DNA of 64,000 nucleotides from Pseudomonadota bacterium (lineage in GTDB: Bacteria; Pseudomonadota; Gammaproteobacteria; Burkholderiales; Burkholderiaceae_C), in contig JAEZWW010000108.1 in assembly GCA_023442945.1 (NCBI GenBank), forward strand, positions 1 through 64,000, read 5' to 3'. The notes under the pieces are model-generated. The model was not told the DNA's origin, did not search any database, and was given only the letters and a program-made list of their open reading frames with translations. Shown in pieces: positions 29,424 to 39,331 of the stretch. Each line of letters begins with the position of its first letter. The stretch's first letter is position 1. The translations under genes were made by a program, and so were the position numbers.

Positions 29424-29461
29424 AATTTATACTACAAATCAATATGAATGCAGTATAAATT
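29424..29461. promoter_or_regulatory. Perfect 10-bp inverted repeat, probable operator
   Basis: AATTTATACT (29424-29433) and AGTATAAATT (29452-29461) are exact reverse complements separated by 18 AT-rich bases. The site is immediately upstream of the nucleotidyltransferase start codon (29419) and contains TATAAA/TATACT elements usable as a -10. It is an AT island in GC-rich DNA, so it is probably both promoter and operator, perhaps for autoregulation. Confidence 0.65.
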
Positions 29462-29477
29462 CGACCGCACCCAAGCC

Positions 29478-31307
29478 TTACGCCGCGTCGCGGCTGGCGC
29501 GCTTGCGCTCGTGCTCTTTCAGGTGGCGCTTGCGCAGGCGGATGCTCTTGGGCGTGATTTCGACCAGTTCGTCGTCTTCGATGAATTCGACGCCGTACTC
29601 CAGCGTCAACTGGATCGGCGGCGTGATCTTGATCGCGTCTTCCTTGCCGGACACGCGGAAGTTGGTCAGCTGCTTGGTGCGCGTGGCGTTGACGACCAGA
29701 TCGTTGTCGCGGCTGTGGATGCCGACGATCATGCCTTCGTACACCGGGTCGTTGGCCTTGACAAACATGCGGCCGCGGTCGTCCAGCTTGCCCAGGGCGT
29801 AGGTGAAGATTTCACCGTCGTCCATGCTGATCAGCACGCCGTTCTTGCGACCGCCAATCTCGCCCTTGTGGGCTTCGTAGCTGTCGAAGATGTTGCTGAT
29901 CAGGCCCGAGCCGCGCGTCAGGTTCAGGAATTCGTTGGTGAAACCGATCAGGCCACGGGCCGGGATGCGGTATTCCAGGCGCACGCGGCCACGGCCGTCC
30001 GGCTCCATGTTGACCAGCTCGCCCTTGCGCTCGCCCAGCGCCTGCATCACGCCACCTTGGTGGCCTTCCTCGATGTCGGCGGTGACCAGCTCGATGGGCT
30101 CGTGCTTTTCGCCGTCCACGTCGCGGAACAGCACACGCGGCTTGGACACGGCCAGCTCGTAGCCTTCGCGGCGCATCTCTTCCAAGAGGATGGTCAGGTG
30201 CAATTCGCCACGGCCAGCGACTTCAAACACGCCGTCTTCGCTGGTTTCCTTGACGCGCAGGGCCACGTTGGAACGCAGCTCTTTCTGCAGGCGGTCCCAG
30301 ATCTGGCGGCTGGTGACGAACTTGCCTTCACGGCCGGCCAGCGGGCTGGTGTTGACGCAGAAGTTCATGGTCAGCGTCGGCTCGTCGATCTTGAGCATCG
30401 GCAGCGGCTGTGGGTTGTCGGGTGAGGTCAGCGTCACGCCGATGCCCAGGTCTTCAATGCCGTTGACCAGCACGATGTTGCCGGGGCCAGCCTCGGTCAC
30501 CTGCACGCGGTCCAGGCCCTGGAAGGTCAGCACCTGGTTCACGCGGCCCTTGTACTGCTTGCCGTCCGGGCCTTCCATGATCAGCACGTCCTGCGCGGGG
30601 CGGACGGTGCCGGCGTTGACGCGGCCCACGCCGATGCGGCCAACAAACGTGGAAAAGTCCAGCGCCGAAATCTGCAGCTGCAGCGGCGCGTTGGCGTCGC
30701 CACTGTGCTCGGGCACGTGCTTCAGAATGGTTTCAAACAGGGCCGACATGTCGGGGCCCCACTGCTCGCCGGCAGCGCCCTGCTCCAGCGACGACCAGCC
30801 GTTGATGCCCGAGGCGTACACCACCGGGAAGTCCAGCTGCTCGTCGGTCGCGCCCAGCTTGTCGAACAAATCGAACGCGGCGTTGACGACCTTGTCGGGG
30901 TTGGCGCCGGGCTTGTCGACTTTGTTGACCACCACGATCGGGCGCAGGCCCAGGGCCAGCGCCTTCTTGGTCACGAAGCGCGTTTGCGGCATCGGGCCTT
31001 CCTGCGCGTCGATCAGCAGCACCACGCCGTCGACCATGGACAGCGCGCGCTCCACCTCACCGCCAAAGTCCGCGTGGCCGGGCGTGTCGAGGATGTTGAT
31101 GTGCGTGCCGTTCCAGGACACGGCGCAGTTCTTGGCCAGGATGGTGATGCCGCGCTCGCGTTCGATGGCGTTGTTGTCCATCACCGTGTCGACGACTTTC
31201 TCGTGGTCGGCAAAGGTGCCGGACTGGCGCAGCAGCTGGTCAACCATGGTCGTTTTGCCGTGGTCAACGTGGGCAATGATGGCGATATTGCGAATCGGGG
31301 TGGTCAT
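29478..31307 (-). CDS. typA: Ribosome-associated GTPase TypA/BipA
   Basis: Translational GTPase related to EF-G. The P-loop AHVDHGKTT is at residues 12-20, with the switch [22 protein letters not shown] and NKVDKPGA (NKxD) following. The C-terminal half has the EF-G domain III/V-like parts and the TypA-specific basic tail ([12 protein letters not shown]). Length is 609 aa from the ATG at 31307; the in-frame extension to 31388 is not family-like. It is downstream of truB on the same strand after a 246-base gap. Confidence 0.97.
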   Translation of the reverse strand: MTTPIRNIAIIAHVDHGKTTMVDQLLRQSGTFADHEKVVDTVMDNNAIERERGITILAKNCAVSWNGTHINILDTPGHADFGGEVERALSMVDGVVLLIDAQEGPMPQTRFVTKKALALGLRPIVVVNKVDKPGANPDKVVNAAFDLFDKLGATDEQLDFPVVYASGINGWSSLEQGAAGEQWGPDMSALFETILKHVPEHSGDANAPLQLQISALDFSTFVGRIGVGRVNAGTVRPAQDVLIMEGPDGKQYKGRVNQVLTFQGLDRVQVTEAGPGNIVLVNGIEDLGIGVTLTSPDNPQPLPMLKIDEPTLTMNFCVNTSPLAGREGKFVTSRQIWDRLQKELRSNVALRVKETSEDGVFEVAGRGELHLTILLEEMRREGYELAVSKPRVLFRDVDGEKHEPIELVTADIEEGHQGGVMQALGERKGELVNMEPDGRGRVRLEYRIPARGLIGFTNEFLNLTRGSGLISNIFDSYEAHKGEIGGRKNGVLISMDDGEIFTYALGKLDDRGRMFVKANDPVYEGMIVGIHSRDNDLVVNATRTKQLTNFRVSGKEDAIKITPPIQLTLEYGVEFIEDDELVEITPKSIRLRKRHLKEHERKRASRDAA

Positions 31308-31553
31308 AGGGAAAGTTGTGTCTTCAATGAAATAAGGGGAACGCGGTGGCGAAATTCGGTGGTGCGTGACGCGCGGGAGCCTGGCCATCTGGCAGCCGGG
31401 CGCCGCACGCGCGCTGGATCAGCGAACTGCGGCGGGTGGCCGCTTGCGCCGCCGCACCAGCAAGGTGTGGGCGGCTGGCAGAAACTGCGCGCTGCTTGGC
31501 GGCCATAACAGAACCTGGATTGGGTAGAACATGCGTCTTCTCTGCACCCTGGT

Positions 31554-32540
31554 TCAGCAGGAGGTCACCGCGGCGCTGCGACCGGCAGCGGTCTGGGCCA
31601 AGGTCTGCTCGATCTCGGTCGGGCTCAGCAAGCGATCCGGAATCAGTTCGCCCGCAGCCACATGGGCGACGCCCAGCAGCGCGGCCGGTGCCTGCCCGTA
31701 GACCACAACCTGCTCGGCATCGGGCCAGTCGCCGCGGCGGCGCATGCCGGACAAGAAGCGCCCCGCATCTTCGCTGCCGAGCGTGACGGCGGTGTGATCG
31801 GGCAGCAGCACGTCGGCCGGTTGCAACGCGGCCAGGCGATCCGACTCAGGCAGCGCGTCGAAAGCCTCCAGCGTGATGCACTGGTCTTGCGTGAACGGCC
31901 CGGTGGCCACGCGGCGCAGGCGCGTGAGGTGGCCGCCGCAGCCGAGCGCGGCGCCGATGTCTTCGCCCAGCGTGCGGATGTAGGTGCCTTTGCTGCACGC
32001 TACTTCTATTTTGATAGCTGGCTGCGCAGATTCATCTAGGGCCAGCGCGAGATTCAATGCATAAATGGTGATCTGGCGCGGCGCCCGCTCCACCTCGACG
32101 CCGGCACGTGCGTACTCGTACAGCGCCTTGCCGTCTTTCTTGAGCGCGCTGTGCATCGGCGGGATCTGGGTGATCGGGCCGGTGAAGCGCGCGCGCACGG
32201 CGTCCAGCATCTCGGGCGTGATGGTGGGCACGGGGCGCTTGGCGACGACCTCGCCTTCGGCATCACCCGTGGTGGTCGTCACGCCCAGGCGCAGCGTCGC
32301 TTCGTAGCGCTTGTCGGCGTCCAGGTGCAGACCGCTGAATTTGGTGGCCGCGCCAAAGCACAGCGGCAGCACGCCGGTGGCCAGCGGATCCAACGTGCCG
32401 GTGTGGCCGGCTTTTTCGGCGCGCAACAACCACTTAGCCTTTTGCAAGGCCTGGTTGCTGGACAGGCCCAGCGGTTTGTCGAGCAGCAACACCCCATGCA
32501 CCGGGCGCCGCTGCACCCGTGCACGAGGGGTGGCGGTCAT
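31554..32540 (-). CDS. truB: tRNA pseudouridine-55 synthase
   Basis: Makes pseudouridine 55 in the T-loop of tRNAs. The catalytic Asp51 lies in [12 protein letters not shown], and the N-terminal block [15 protein letters not shown] is canonical. A C-terminal PUA-like region follows. The 328-aa length includes about 18 residues (161-179, [12 protein letters not shown]) encoded by an interspersed repeat, inserted just before the conserved [15 protein letters not shown] segment; activity is probably retained. The ATG overlaps the rbfA stop by four bases, the usual rbfA-truB coupling. Confidence 0.96.
   Translation of the reverse strand: MTATPRARVQRRPVHGVLLLDKPLGLSSNQALQKAKWLLRAEKAGHTGTLDPLATGVLPLCFGAATKFSGLHLDADKRYEATLRLGVTTTTGDAEGEVVAKRPVPTITPEMLDAVRARFTGPITQIPPMHSALKKDGKALYEYARAGVEVERAPRQITIYALNLALALDESAQPAIKIEVACSKGTYIRTLGEDIGAALGCGGHLTRLRRVATGPFTQDQCITLEAFDALPESDRLAALQPADVLLPDHTAVTLGSEDAGRFLSGMRRRGDWPDAEQVVVYGQAPAALLGVAHVAAGELIPDRLLSPTEIEQTLAQTAAGRSAAVTSC
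32003..32058 (+). repeat. Interspersed repeat inside truB, copy 11
   Basis: TTTTGATAGCTGGCTGCGCA, then CATCTAGGGCCAGCGCGA. Read on the minus strand by truB as [12 protein letters not shown], in the same reading frame of the element as the purL and yejF copies. Confidence 0.85.
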
Positions 32541-32914
32541 GGCGCGTCGTCGTCCTTCGAACGAGAGGCCACCGCCTTGGCGATCAGGGCGTTCATGTCC
32601 GACGCGCGCTCGGTCGTGCGGTCGAAGATGAAGTGCAGCGTCGGCACGGTGTGGATGTGCAGGCGCTTGAACAAACCGTTGCGCAGAAAGCCGGCCGCGG
32701 CGTTGAGCGCTTCGGTGGTCTGCTCCGGGTCGCCCGTCAGCAGGCTGAAAAAGACCTTGGCGTGCGCGTAGTCGGGCGTGACTTCGACCGCGTTGAGCGT
32801 GACCATGCCGATGCGCGGGTCCTTGAGTTCGCGCGCGATCAACTCCGACAGATCGCGCTGGATCTGGTCGGCGACACGGAAGCCGCGGTTGGGAACAGAG
32901 CTTCTGCGGGGCAT
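32537..32914 (-). CDS. rbfA: 30S ribosome-binding factor RbfA
   Basis: Small KH-fold assembly factor for the 30S subunit. Conserved signatures are [45 protein letters not shown] and the C-terminal [13 protein letters not shown]. Length is 125 aa. It lies between infB and truB as in most proteobacteria; the spacing from infB (73 bases) contains an interspersed repeat copy, which may loosen the coupling to infB. Confidence 0.96.
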   Translation of the reverse strand: MPRRSSVPNRGFRVADQIQRDLSELIARELKDPRIGMVTLNAVEVTPDYAHAKVFFSLLTGDPEQTTEALNAAAGFLRNGLFKRLHIHTVPTLHFIFDRTTERASDMNALIAKAVASRSKDDDAP

Positions 32915-32930
32915 GACACTTCGCCTCTCA

Positions 32931-32980
32931 AGCTATGAAAACAGAAGCTGCCCGCGCAAGTGGTTGTAGGGCGGGCAGCG
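32931..32980 (+). repeat. Interspersed repeat between infB and rbfA, copy 12
   Basis: AGCTATGAAAACAGAAGCTG, CCCGCGCAAGTGGTTGTAGG, then GCGGGCAGCGTG: a forward copy occupying nearly the whole intergenic space, ending just before the infB stop. Confidence 0.8.
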
Positions 32981-32987
32981 TGTTTTC

Positions 32988-35849
32988 TTACAAGGTGCGG
33001 GCGATCTCCTTGATCTCGAAGATCTCCAACTGATCACCTTCCTTGATGTCGTTGTAGTTGCGCAGCTTGATACCGCACTCGAAACCTTCGCGCACTTCCT
33101 TGACGTCGTCCTTCATGCGCTTGACCGATTCGATCTCGCCCGTGTAGATGACGGTGTTGTCGCGCAGCAGGCGGAAATGCGCGTTGCGCTGCACCACGCC
33201 GTCGAGCACGTAGGAGCCGGCAATGGTGCCGATCTTGGTCGCCACGAACACGGTGCGGATCTCGGCGTGGCCGATGATCTCTTCGCGCTTCTCGGGCGCC
33301 AGCATGCCGGACATGGCCGTCTTCAGCTCGTCCACGGCGTCGTAGATGATGCTGTAGTACTTGATGTCGACGTCGTTGCCTTCGGCCAGCTTGCGCGCAC
33401 CCGCATCGGCGCGCACGTTGAAGCCGATCACGATGGCCTTGGAAGCGATGGCCAGGTTGATGTCGGATTCGCTGATGCCGCCGACACCGGTGTAGACCAT
33501 CTGCACCTTGACTTCGTCGGTGCTGAGCTTGAGCAGCGACGCGGCCAGCGCTTCCTGCGAGCCCTGCACGTCGGCCTTGAGCACGATGGGCAGCGTCTTG
33601 ACCTCGCCCGCCGTCATGTCGGAGAACATGTTCTCCAGCTTGGCGGCCTGCAGCTTGGCCAGCTTGGTGTTGCGGAACTTGCCAGCGCGGTAGGTGGCGA
33701 TCTCGCGGGCACGGCGCTCGTCGGCCATGACCATGAAATCGTCGCCGGCCTGCGGCACTTCCGTCAGACCCTGGATTTCGACCGGGATCGACGGACCGGC
33801 TTCCTTGGTGGGCTTGCCGTTTTCGTCCAGCATGGCGCGCACGCGGCCAGACGTTTGACCGGCCAACACCACGTCACCAATCTTCAGCGTACCGGACTGC
33901 ACCAGCACCGTGGCGACGGGGCCGCGGCCCTTGTCCAGACTGGCTTCAATCACGATGCCCTTGGCTGCGGCGTCGACCGGTGCCTTCAACTCCAGCACCT
34001 CGGCCTGCAGCAGCACTTGCTCCAGCAGGTCGTCGATTCCCTGGCCGGTCTTGGCCGACACGGGCACGAAGGGCGAATCGCCACCGTACTCTTCAGGTAC
34101 GACTTCTTCGGCCACCAGTTCCTGCTTGACGCGGTCGGGATTGGCTTCGGGTTTGTCGATCTTGTTGATGGCCACGACGATCGGCACGCCAGCCGCTTTC
34201 GCGTGTTTGATGGCTTCCTTGGTCTGCGGCATCACGCCGTCGTCGGCAGCCACCACCAGGATGACAATGTCGGTCGCCTGCGCACCACGGGCGCGCATGG
34301 CCGTGAAGGCTTCGTGACCCGGGGTGTCCAGGAACGAGACCACGCCGCGTGGCGTATCCACGTGGTAGGCGCCAATGTGCTGCGTGATGCCACCAGCTTC
34401 GCCCGACGCGACCTTGGCGCGTCGGATGTAGTCCAACAGCGAGGTCTTGCCGTGGTCGACGTGACCCATGACGGTGACAACCGGCGGGCGCGACAGCGCT
34501 TCGGCCGTCGATGCCTGCACTTCCTCTTCGGTGAAGGCCTCGGGGTCGTCCAGCGCTGCCACAACGGCGGTGTGGCCCATTTCCTCGACCACGATCATGG
34601 CCGTGTCCTGGTCCAGCGGCTGGTTGATGGTAACCATCTGGCCCATCTTCATCAGCGCCTTGATGACCTCGGACGCCTTTATCGACATCTTGTGTGCCAG
34701 CTCGGCCACGGTGATCGTTTCGGGCACGTGCACTTCGATGGCGCGGTGCTCCACCGGCGCCTGCGGTGCATGGCGGTCGTCGCGGTCACCACGGTCGCCG
34801 CGGCGGCCACGCGGGCCACCCCGCCAATTGCCGCGGCCCACGCCACCCGAGCTGTCGCCGCGGGTGGGGATGCCCTTTTTCTTGGCGGGATCGCCGGCCC
34901 AGCTGGACGACAGCTTCGCGGACTTGACTTCCTTTTGCGCGCCGGGCGCGCCGGTCTTGGCGGCGGCGCCGGCGGTCTTGGCCGCAGCGCTCTTGTCGCC
35001 GGCCTTACCGTCTTCGGGCTTCTTGGCCACCAGGACTTTGCGCGGCGCGCTCATCATGGCGCGGATGGCCTCGGCCTCGGCCAGGGCCTTGCGGCGGCTG
35101 GCTTCTTGTTCACGAGCGCGGGCAGCTTCGTCTTCGGCCGAAGACGCTGCGGCCGGCGCGGGTGCTGCAGCCTCGGTAGGCGCTGGCGCAGGTGCGGCAG
35201 CTGGTGCTGCTGTGGCTTCCGCGGGTGCAGCCGCCGCCTCAGCGGGCGCAGCTGCGGCCTGGGCGCGCTCGGCCGTCTTCTGATCTTGCTCTTCGCGGGC
35301 GCGGCGTTTTTGGGCCGCGTCTTCTTCCTGGCGGCGCAGCAGTTCGGAATGGCGACGCGCCTCTTCTTCGCGGCGGGCACGCTCGGCGTCGTCGATCACG
35401 GAAACCGGTGCCGCCGCAGGTGCGGGCGCAGGAGCGGCTGGCGCGGGAGCTGGCGTAGGCGCTTCGACCACGGGTGGAGGCGGCGGCGGTGGAGGGGGCG
35501 CCGGCGCGGGTTCTGGCGCAGGGGCCGGCGCCTCGACCACGGGGTCGTCCTCGCGCTTGACGAAGGTGCGCTTCTTGCGCACTTCCACCTGAATGGTGCG
35601 CGCGCGGCCGCTGGCGTCGGCCTGCTTGATCTCGCTGGTCGACTTCTTGGTCAGGGTAATTTTCTTGCGCGCAGCGGACGCCGTGCCATGGCTGGCCTGC
35701 AGGTAGTTCAGCAAGCGCTGCTTGTCCTGCTCCGTCAGGGCGTCGGACGCGGATTGCTTGCTCACGCCAGCGGCCTGCAGCTGCTCCAGCAGCGCTTCGG
35801 TCGGGCGTTTCAGTTCATTGGCGAGTTCTGCGACAGTGGTGTTCGACAT
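32988..35849 (-). CDS. infB: Translation initiation factor IF-2
   Basis: GTPase that places initiator tRNA on the 30S subunit. N-terminal IF2_N sequence ([19 protein letters not shown]) is followed by a long Ala/Pro/Glu-rich linker (about residues 60-370). The G domain begins near residue 460 with GHVDHGKTS, then [15 protein letters not shown] and [12 protein letters not shown]-terminal domains end in [18 protein letters not shown]. Length is 953 aa. It follows nusA by 24 bases in the rimP-nusA-infB operon. A proline run near residue 120 (PPPPPPPPP) may slow translation. Confidence 0.97.
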   Translation of the reverse strand: MSNTTVAELANELKRPTEALLEQLQAAGVSKQSASDALTEQDKQRLLNYLQASHGTASAARKKITLTKKSTSEIKQADASGRARTIQVEVRKKRTFVKREDDPVVEAPAPAPEPAPAPPPPPPPPPVVEAPTPAPAPAAPAPAPAAAPVSVIDDAERARREEEARRHSELLRRQEEDAAQKRRAREEQDQKTAERAQAAAAPAEAAAAPAEATAAPAAAPAPAPTEAAAPAPAAASSAEDEAARAREQEASRRKALAEAEAIRAMMSAPRKVLVAKKPEDGKAGDKSAAAKTAGAAAKTGAPGAQKEVKSAKLSSSWAGDPAKKKGIPTRGDSSGGVGRGNWRGGPRGRRGDRGDRDDRHAPQAPVEHRAIEVHVPETITVAELAHKMSIKASEVIKALMKMGQMVTINQPLDQDTAMIVVEEMGHTAVVAALDDPEAFTEEEVQASTAEALSRPPVVTVMGHVDHGKTSLLDYIRRAKVASGEAGGITQHIGAYHVDTPRGVVSFLDTPGHEAFTAMRARGAQATDIVILVVAADDGVMPQTKEAIKHAKAAGVPIVVAINKIDKPEANPDRVKQELVAEEVVPEEYGGDSPFVPVSAKTGQGIDDLLEQVLLQAEVLELKAPVDAAAKGIVIEASLDKGRGPVATVLVQSGTLKIGDVVLAGQTSGRVRAMLDENGKPTKEAGPSIPVEIQGLTEVPQAGDDFMVMADERRAREIATYRAGKFRNTKLAKLQAAKLENMFSDMTAGEVKTLPIVLKADVQGSQEALAASLLKLSTDEVKVQMVYTGVGGISESDINLAIASKAIVIGFNVRADAGARKLAEGNDVDIKYYSIIYDAVDELKTAMSGMLAPEKREEIIGHAEIRTVFVATKIGTIAGSYVLDGVVQRNAHFRLLRDNTVIYTGEIESVKRMKDDVKEVREGFECGIKLRNYNDIKEGDQLEIFEIKEIARTL

Positions 35850-35873
35850 AGGGTTCCGTAGTCTCCATGATCT

Positions 35874-37358
35874 TTACTCTGAGTCCGTGAACCAGTGCTC
35901 TCGCGCCGTCATGATCAGGGCGCGGGCATCGTCCTCGGACTGGCCAGTGATGGCGGTGAGTTCGTCCACCGCCAGGTCGGCCAAGTCGTCACGGGTTTGC
36001 ACGCCGGCATCGGCGAGCTTGGCAATCAATTCGGGCGTCAGCCCTTCCAGGTCACGCAGGTCCTGCGAGACCGAATCCATGCTTTCTTCGCGAGCGATCT
36101 CCTGCGTCAGCAGCGCGTCCTTGGCGCGTGCGCGCAGCTCGTTGACGGTCTCCTCGTCAAAGCTCTCGATGTCCAGCATCTCCTGAATCGGCACGTAGGC
36201 CACTTCTTCCAGGCTGGTGAAGCCCTCTTCAATCAGGATGGCGGCGATTTCTTCGTCGACGTCCAGCTTTTCCATGAACAGCGTGCGCAGCGAGGAGGTT
36301 TCTTCTTCCTGCTTCTGCGCCGACTCGGCGGCGTCCATGATGTTGATCTTCCAGCCCGTCAGCTCGGACGCCAGGCGCACGTTCTGGCCGCCGCGGCCGA
36401 TGGCGATGGCGAGGTTTTCCTCGTCCACGACCACGTCCATGGCGTGTTTTTCTTCGTCCACCACGATGGAGGACACGTTGGCCGGCGCCAGCGCACCAAT
36501 CACGAACTGCGCCGGGTCTTCCGACCACAGCACGATGTCCACGCGCTCGCCGGCCAATTCATTCGTGACGGCGTTCACCCGCGTGCCACGCACGCCCACG
36601 CAGGTGCCGATGGGATCGACGCGCTTGTCGTGGCTGATGACCGCAATCTTGGCGCGGCTGCCAGGGTCGCGGGCGCAGCTCTTGATCTCCAGCAGGCCTT
36701 GCTCGATCTCGGGCACTTCCTGGGTGAAAAGCTCGATCATGAATTCGGGCGCGGAACGCGATAGCAGGATCGGCGCGCCGCGCAGCGTCAGGTCCACTTC
36801 CATGATCATGGCGCGGACGCGGTCGCCGGTGCGAAGGTTTTCCTTCGGGATCATTTCGCTGCGGCGCAGGCGGCCTTCCACACGGCCGGATTCGACAATG
36901 ATGTCGCCTTTGTCCATGCGCTTGACGGTGCCGGTGAAGATCTTTTCGCCGCGGCTCATGAAGTCGTTGAGCAGCATTTCGCGCTCGGCGTCGCGGATTT
37001 TCTGCAGGATGACCTGTTTGGCCGCCATGGCGCCAATACGGCCGATGGGGACCGATTCAACGCCTTCTTCGATGTACTCGTCGACCTCGATATCGGGGAT
37101 CTGCTCTTTGGCTTCGAACAGCAGGATTTCCTGATCGGGCAACTGCAGACCGGCCTCATCGGGCACGACGTGCCAGCGGCGGAAGGTTTCGTATTCGCCA
37201 GTGTCGCGGTCGATCGCCACGCGCATGTCGACCTCGCCCTCGTAGAGCTTCTTGGCGGCCTGGGCCAGCGCGGCTTCAACGGCGCCGAACACCACATCGC
37301 GCTCGACGTTCTTCTCGCGCGAGATGGCTTCGACCAGCATCAACAGTTCGCGGTTCAT
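35874..37358 (-). CDS. nusA: Transcription termination/antitermination factor NusA
   Basis: Binds RNA polymerase and nascent RNA. An N-terminal polymerase-binding domain ([20 protein letters not shown]) is followed by S1 ([20 protein letters not shown]), KH1/KH2 ([30 protein letters not shown]) and two acidic C-terminal repeats (for example [17 protein letters not shown]). The ATG at 37358 gives the family N-terminus and 494 aa; the upstream in-frame ATG adds 16 residues not found in NusA. It sits between rimP and infB. Confidence 0.97.
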   Translation of the reverse strand: MNRELLMLVEAISREKNVERDVVFGAVEAALAQAAKKLYEGEVDMRVAIDRDTGEYETFRRWHVVPDEAGLQLPDQEILLFEAKEQIPDIEVDEYIEEGVESVPIGRIGAMAAKQVILQKIRDAEREMLLNDFMSRGEKIFTGTVKRMDKGDIIVESGRVEGRLRRSEMIPKENLRTGDRVRAMIMEVDLTLRGAPILLSRSAPEFMIELFTQEVPEIEQGLLEIKSCARDPGSRAKIAVISHDKRVDPIGTCVGVRGTRVNAVTNELAGERVDIVLWSEDPAQFVIGALAPANVSSIVVDEEKHAMDVVVDEENLAIAIGRGGQNVRLASELTGWKINIMDAAESAQKQEEETSSLRTLFMEKLDVDEEIAAILIEEGFTSLEEVAYVPIQEMLDIESFDEETVNELRARAKDALLTQEIAREESMDSVSQDLRDLEGLTPELIAKLADAGVQTRDDLADLAVDELTAITGQSEDDARALIMTAREHWFTDSE

Positions 37359-37437
37359 ATTCAATAACTCGTTCTGTAACTCATGAAATGAGAGCGCTTC
37401 GCGCAATTCCCACCTGGGCTCAAGGCCACTTTGGTGC

Positions 37438-38004
37438 TCAGGACTCGCCTTCTGCCGGCTTGCGCCCCTTGAAATCCACCAACGGCGCCAAACGCGCCGA
37501 ACTCAATTCGTCCAAGGTAAAGCCCATGGCCTGCTCAGGCGCCGGCGCGCGCTTGGCGCTGACCCGCTGCCCGGGCTTCACCGGTGGCTCGTCGCGCCAC
37601 ACGATCTGCCAGCCACCGTCTTCGCGTTTTTGCAGCGTGCCGCGAAACTTCTTGCGGTTGGCGCTGACCAAACCGTCCGCGGCAGAGCCGATGGGCTGCT
37701 TGAGCGTCAAATCGACCACTTCGCCGGCAAAACGCTCGAAATCCTGCGCGTTGCGCAGCGGACGATCGATTCCGGGAGAGGACACCTCCAGCCTTCGGTA
37801 GTCGACACCCTCGACCTCCAGCACATACTGCAGCTGGCGCGTTACCCGTTCACAATCTTCCACAGTGACGGGCTGCTCCGCAGCATCGGCCTGCCAAGGC
37901 CAATCGATGGTGACGCGCAGCAAACCGCCGGCGGAACGTTCAATTTCCACCAGGTCATAACCCAAACCGCGCACGGTATCGTCGATCGTCTGCTGAAGTG
38001 ACAC
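37438..38004 (-). CDS. rimP: Ribosome maturation factor RimP
   Basis: 30S assembly factor. Signatures are [20 protein letters not shown] at the start, [19 protein letters not shown] and the block [13 protein letters not shown]. Length is 188 aa including a basic C-terminal extension. The start codon is GTG (38002-38004). It is the first gene of the rimP-nusA-infB-rbfA-truB run on the minus strand. A terminator-like hairpin lies in its leader, about 40 bases upstream. Confidence 0.94.
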   Translation of the reverse strand: MSLQQTIDDTVRGLGYDLVEIERSAGGLLRVTIDWPWQADAAEQPVTVEDCERVTRQLQYVLEVEGVDYRRLEVSSPGIDRPLRNAQDFERFAGEVVDLTLKQPIGSAADGLVSANRKKFRGTLQKREDGGWQIVWRDEPPVKPGQRVSAKRAPAPEQAMGFTLDELSSARLAPLVDFKGRKPAEGES

Positions 38005-38044
38005 AGCAACAAGCCACCCTCACCCATCACCACAAAAGCGACAG

Positions 38045-38073
38045 GCAAAAAAAAGGGCGGTGGAAACCCGCCC
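38045..38073 (-). terminator. Terminator-like hairpin in rimP leader
   Basis: On the minus strand GGGCGG and CCGCCC form a stem with a short loop, followed directly by eight Ts. It lies 41-69 bases upstream of the rimP start codon and downstream of the candidate promoter, so it would either attenuate the rimP-nusA-infB operon or terminate a very short leader RNA. Confidence 0.75.
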
Positions 38074-38094
38074 ATTTGGTCGTGAATTGTGATT

Positions 38095-38100
38095 ATTCTA
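38095..38100 (-). promoter_or_regulatory. Candidate -10 element for rimP operon
   Basis: TAGAAT on the minus strand, in an AT-rich patch, with initiation predicted near 38088 so that the leader would begin just before the hairpin. No strong -35 is visible at the right distance, so the assignment is weak. Confidence 0.35.
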
Positions 38101-38338
38101 CCACAGAGACAACGCTCTCGGCAGCGGCGCACCAGCGCCTAGAGGCGGAAGCGCCGTGCCCCGCTATCTGTGTGCAACCGTAACACGAGGGGCGATCATC
38201 CTTTCTGGCACGTAAACCTCAGAGTTCTGTCAATTCAACGGTGGACGCGCACGTCAATCAAGGGTTTTGCTGACAGCACAGCATAGAACGGCCCCTTACG
38301 CTTACGTCATAATTTTGTGTTGCCGTCAAAAAACAGCC

Positions 38339-38623
38339 ATGAATACGCCCGCGTCGCCGACCTCCGTTGATTCCCTGATTCCTGAAGTTGCCCAGTTGCT
38401 GGTGACGTCTTTGAACCTAGAGGTGGCCCCCGAGGACATTGCCCCTGATACGCCGCTTTATGGTGATGGCCTTGGCCTGGATTCGATCGACATCCTTGAG
38501 GTTGCCTTGGCCGTGTCCAAGCGCTACGGTTTCCAACTCAGGGCCGATGACGAAAACAATGAGGCCATCTATTCGTCGTTGCGCAATTTGACCCAGCATA
38601 TTGCCAAGCACCGCACGGTGTAA
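38339..38623 (+). CDS. Acyl carrier protein of polyene cluster
   Basis: 94-aa ACP with the phosphopantetheine attachment motif GLGLDSIDILE; the modified residue would be Ser49. Helix I and the acidic helix II are typical. It should carry the growing polyene chain between the cluster's ketosynthase, ketoreductase and dehydratases. The ATG at 38339 is preferred to an upstream in-frame start in non-coding sequence. It is the first gene of the plus-strand operon; no second ACP is seen, although related clusters often have two. Confidence 0.9.
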   Translation: MNTPASPTSVDSLIPEVAQLLVTSLNLEVAPEDIAPDTPLYGDGLGLDSIDILEVALAVSKRYGFQLRADDENNEAIYSSLRNLTQHIAKHRTV

Positions 38624-38635
38624 CAGTTGCAGCCC

Positions 38636-39331
38636 ATGTCCGATCGCGAGAGTCGGCACCGCTTGCCCGCACCCCTGATTGCCACCTTGGTAGGGGTCGG
38701 CGTCTATGCGGTCGCCGTTTTTTGGAGCAGTCGCCATCTGCCCCCAATGGCGCTTGCGCTCGCGGCGTTGCCGTTCGTCTGGTTTGCAGCCGTGTACGCC
38801 AAAAACGGGCTGACCTCCCAGGCGCCGGCGGCCGTCCGTTTTTTGAAATGTCTGCCACTGCTGGCTCTGACCCTGACTCTCTTTCTGGCGTGGCAGCCCT
38901 TGCTGAACAACGTGCGCTTGCTCTATCTCGCCCAGCATGTGGGCGTGCACGCGGCTTTGTTTTGGCTGTTTGCAAGAACCCTGCTGCCGGGCCGCACGCC
39001 GTTGTGCACAGAGTTGGCTGCCTGGGTGCATGAAGACATGACATCGCCCCGGCTCCTGGGGTACACCCGTCAGGTGACCCAGGCTTGGACGCTCTTCTTC
39101 GGCCTGATGGTGGTGTTGTCGATCTTGCTGTTTCGGTATGCGACACCTGAGATTTGGACGGCCCTCTCTGCAGTGGTGGGGCCACTGATGACAGGCGTTG
39201 TCTTCTTGGTGGAAAACCTGCTGCGCAACCATGTTCTGCCCCCACAGGACCGCGTAGGACTGGCCGGAACCTGGCGTGCCGTGCGTGCGCGCATCGAAGA
39301 CCAGGCGCAGCCCCAGCAACGTGCACCATGA
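38636..39331 (+). CDS. COG4648-like membrane protein of polyene cluster
   Basis: About six hydrophobic segments (for example LIATLVGVGVYAVAVFW, LALTLTLFLAWQPLL, GLMVVLSILLFRY) in 231 aa. It matches in position and architecture the uncharacterised COG4648 proteins that sit beside the ACP and AMP-ligase in aryl-polyene and xanthomonadin clusters. Role unknown. The ATG at 38636 is chosen; a TTG nine bases upstream is possible. Its stop overlaps the next start (ATGA). Confidence 0.8.
   Translation: MSDRESRHRLPAPLIATLVGVGVYAVAVFWSSRHLPPMALALAALPFVWFAAVYAKNGLTSQAPAAVRFLKCLPLLALTLTLFLAWQPLLNNVRLLYLAQHVGVHAALFWLFARTLLPGRTPLCTELAAWVHEDMTSPRLLGYTRQVTQAWTLFFGLMVVLSILLFRYATPEIWTALSAVVGPLMTGVVFLVENLLRNHVLPPQDRVGLAGTWRAVRARIEDQAQPQQRAP

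Larger units (their letters stand above)
38005..38338. other. Divergent control region, rimP operon and polyene operon
   Basis: Holds the rimP leader hairpin and a candidate -10 for rimP (both listed). Toward the polyene operon a CATAAT at 38308-38313, 26 bases before the ACP start, could be a -10, but no matching -35 is clear. No gene is recognised in the interval. Confidence 0.5.

Noticed and set aside
33177..35861. Very long open frame antisense to infB
   Set aside because: It is the mirror of infB codons in high-GC DNA; composition is His/Gly/Arg-rich with no domain, while infB on the other strand is unmistakable.
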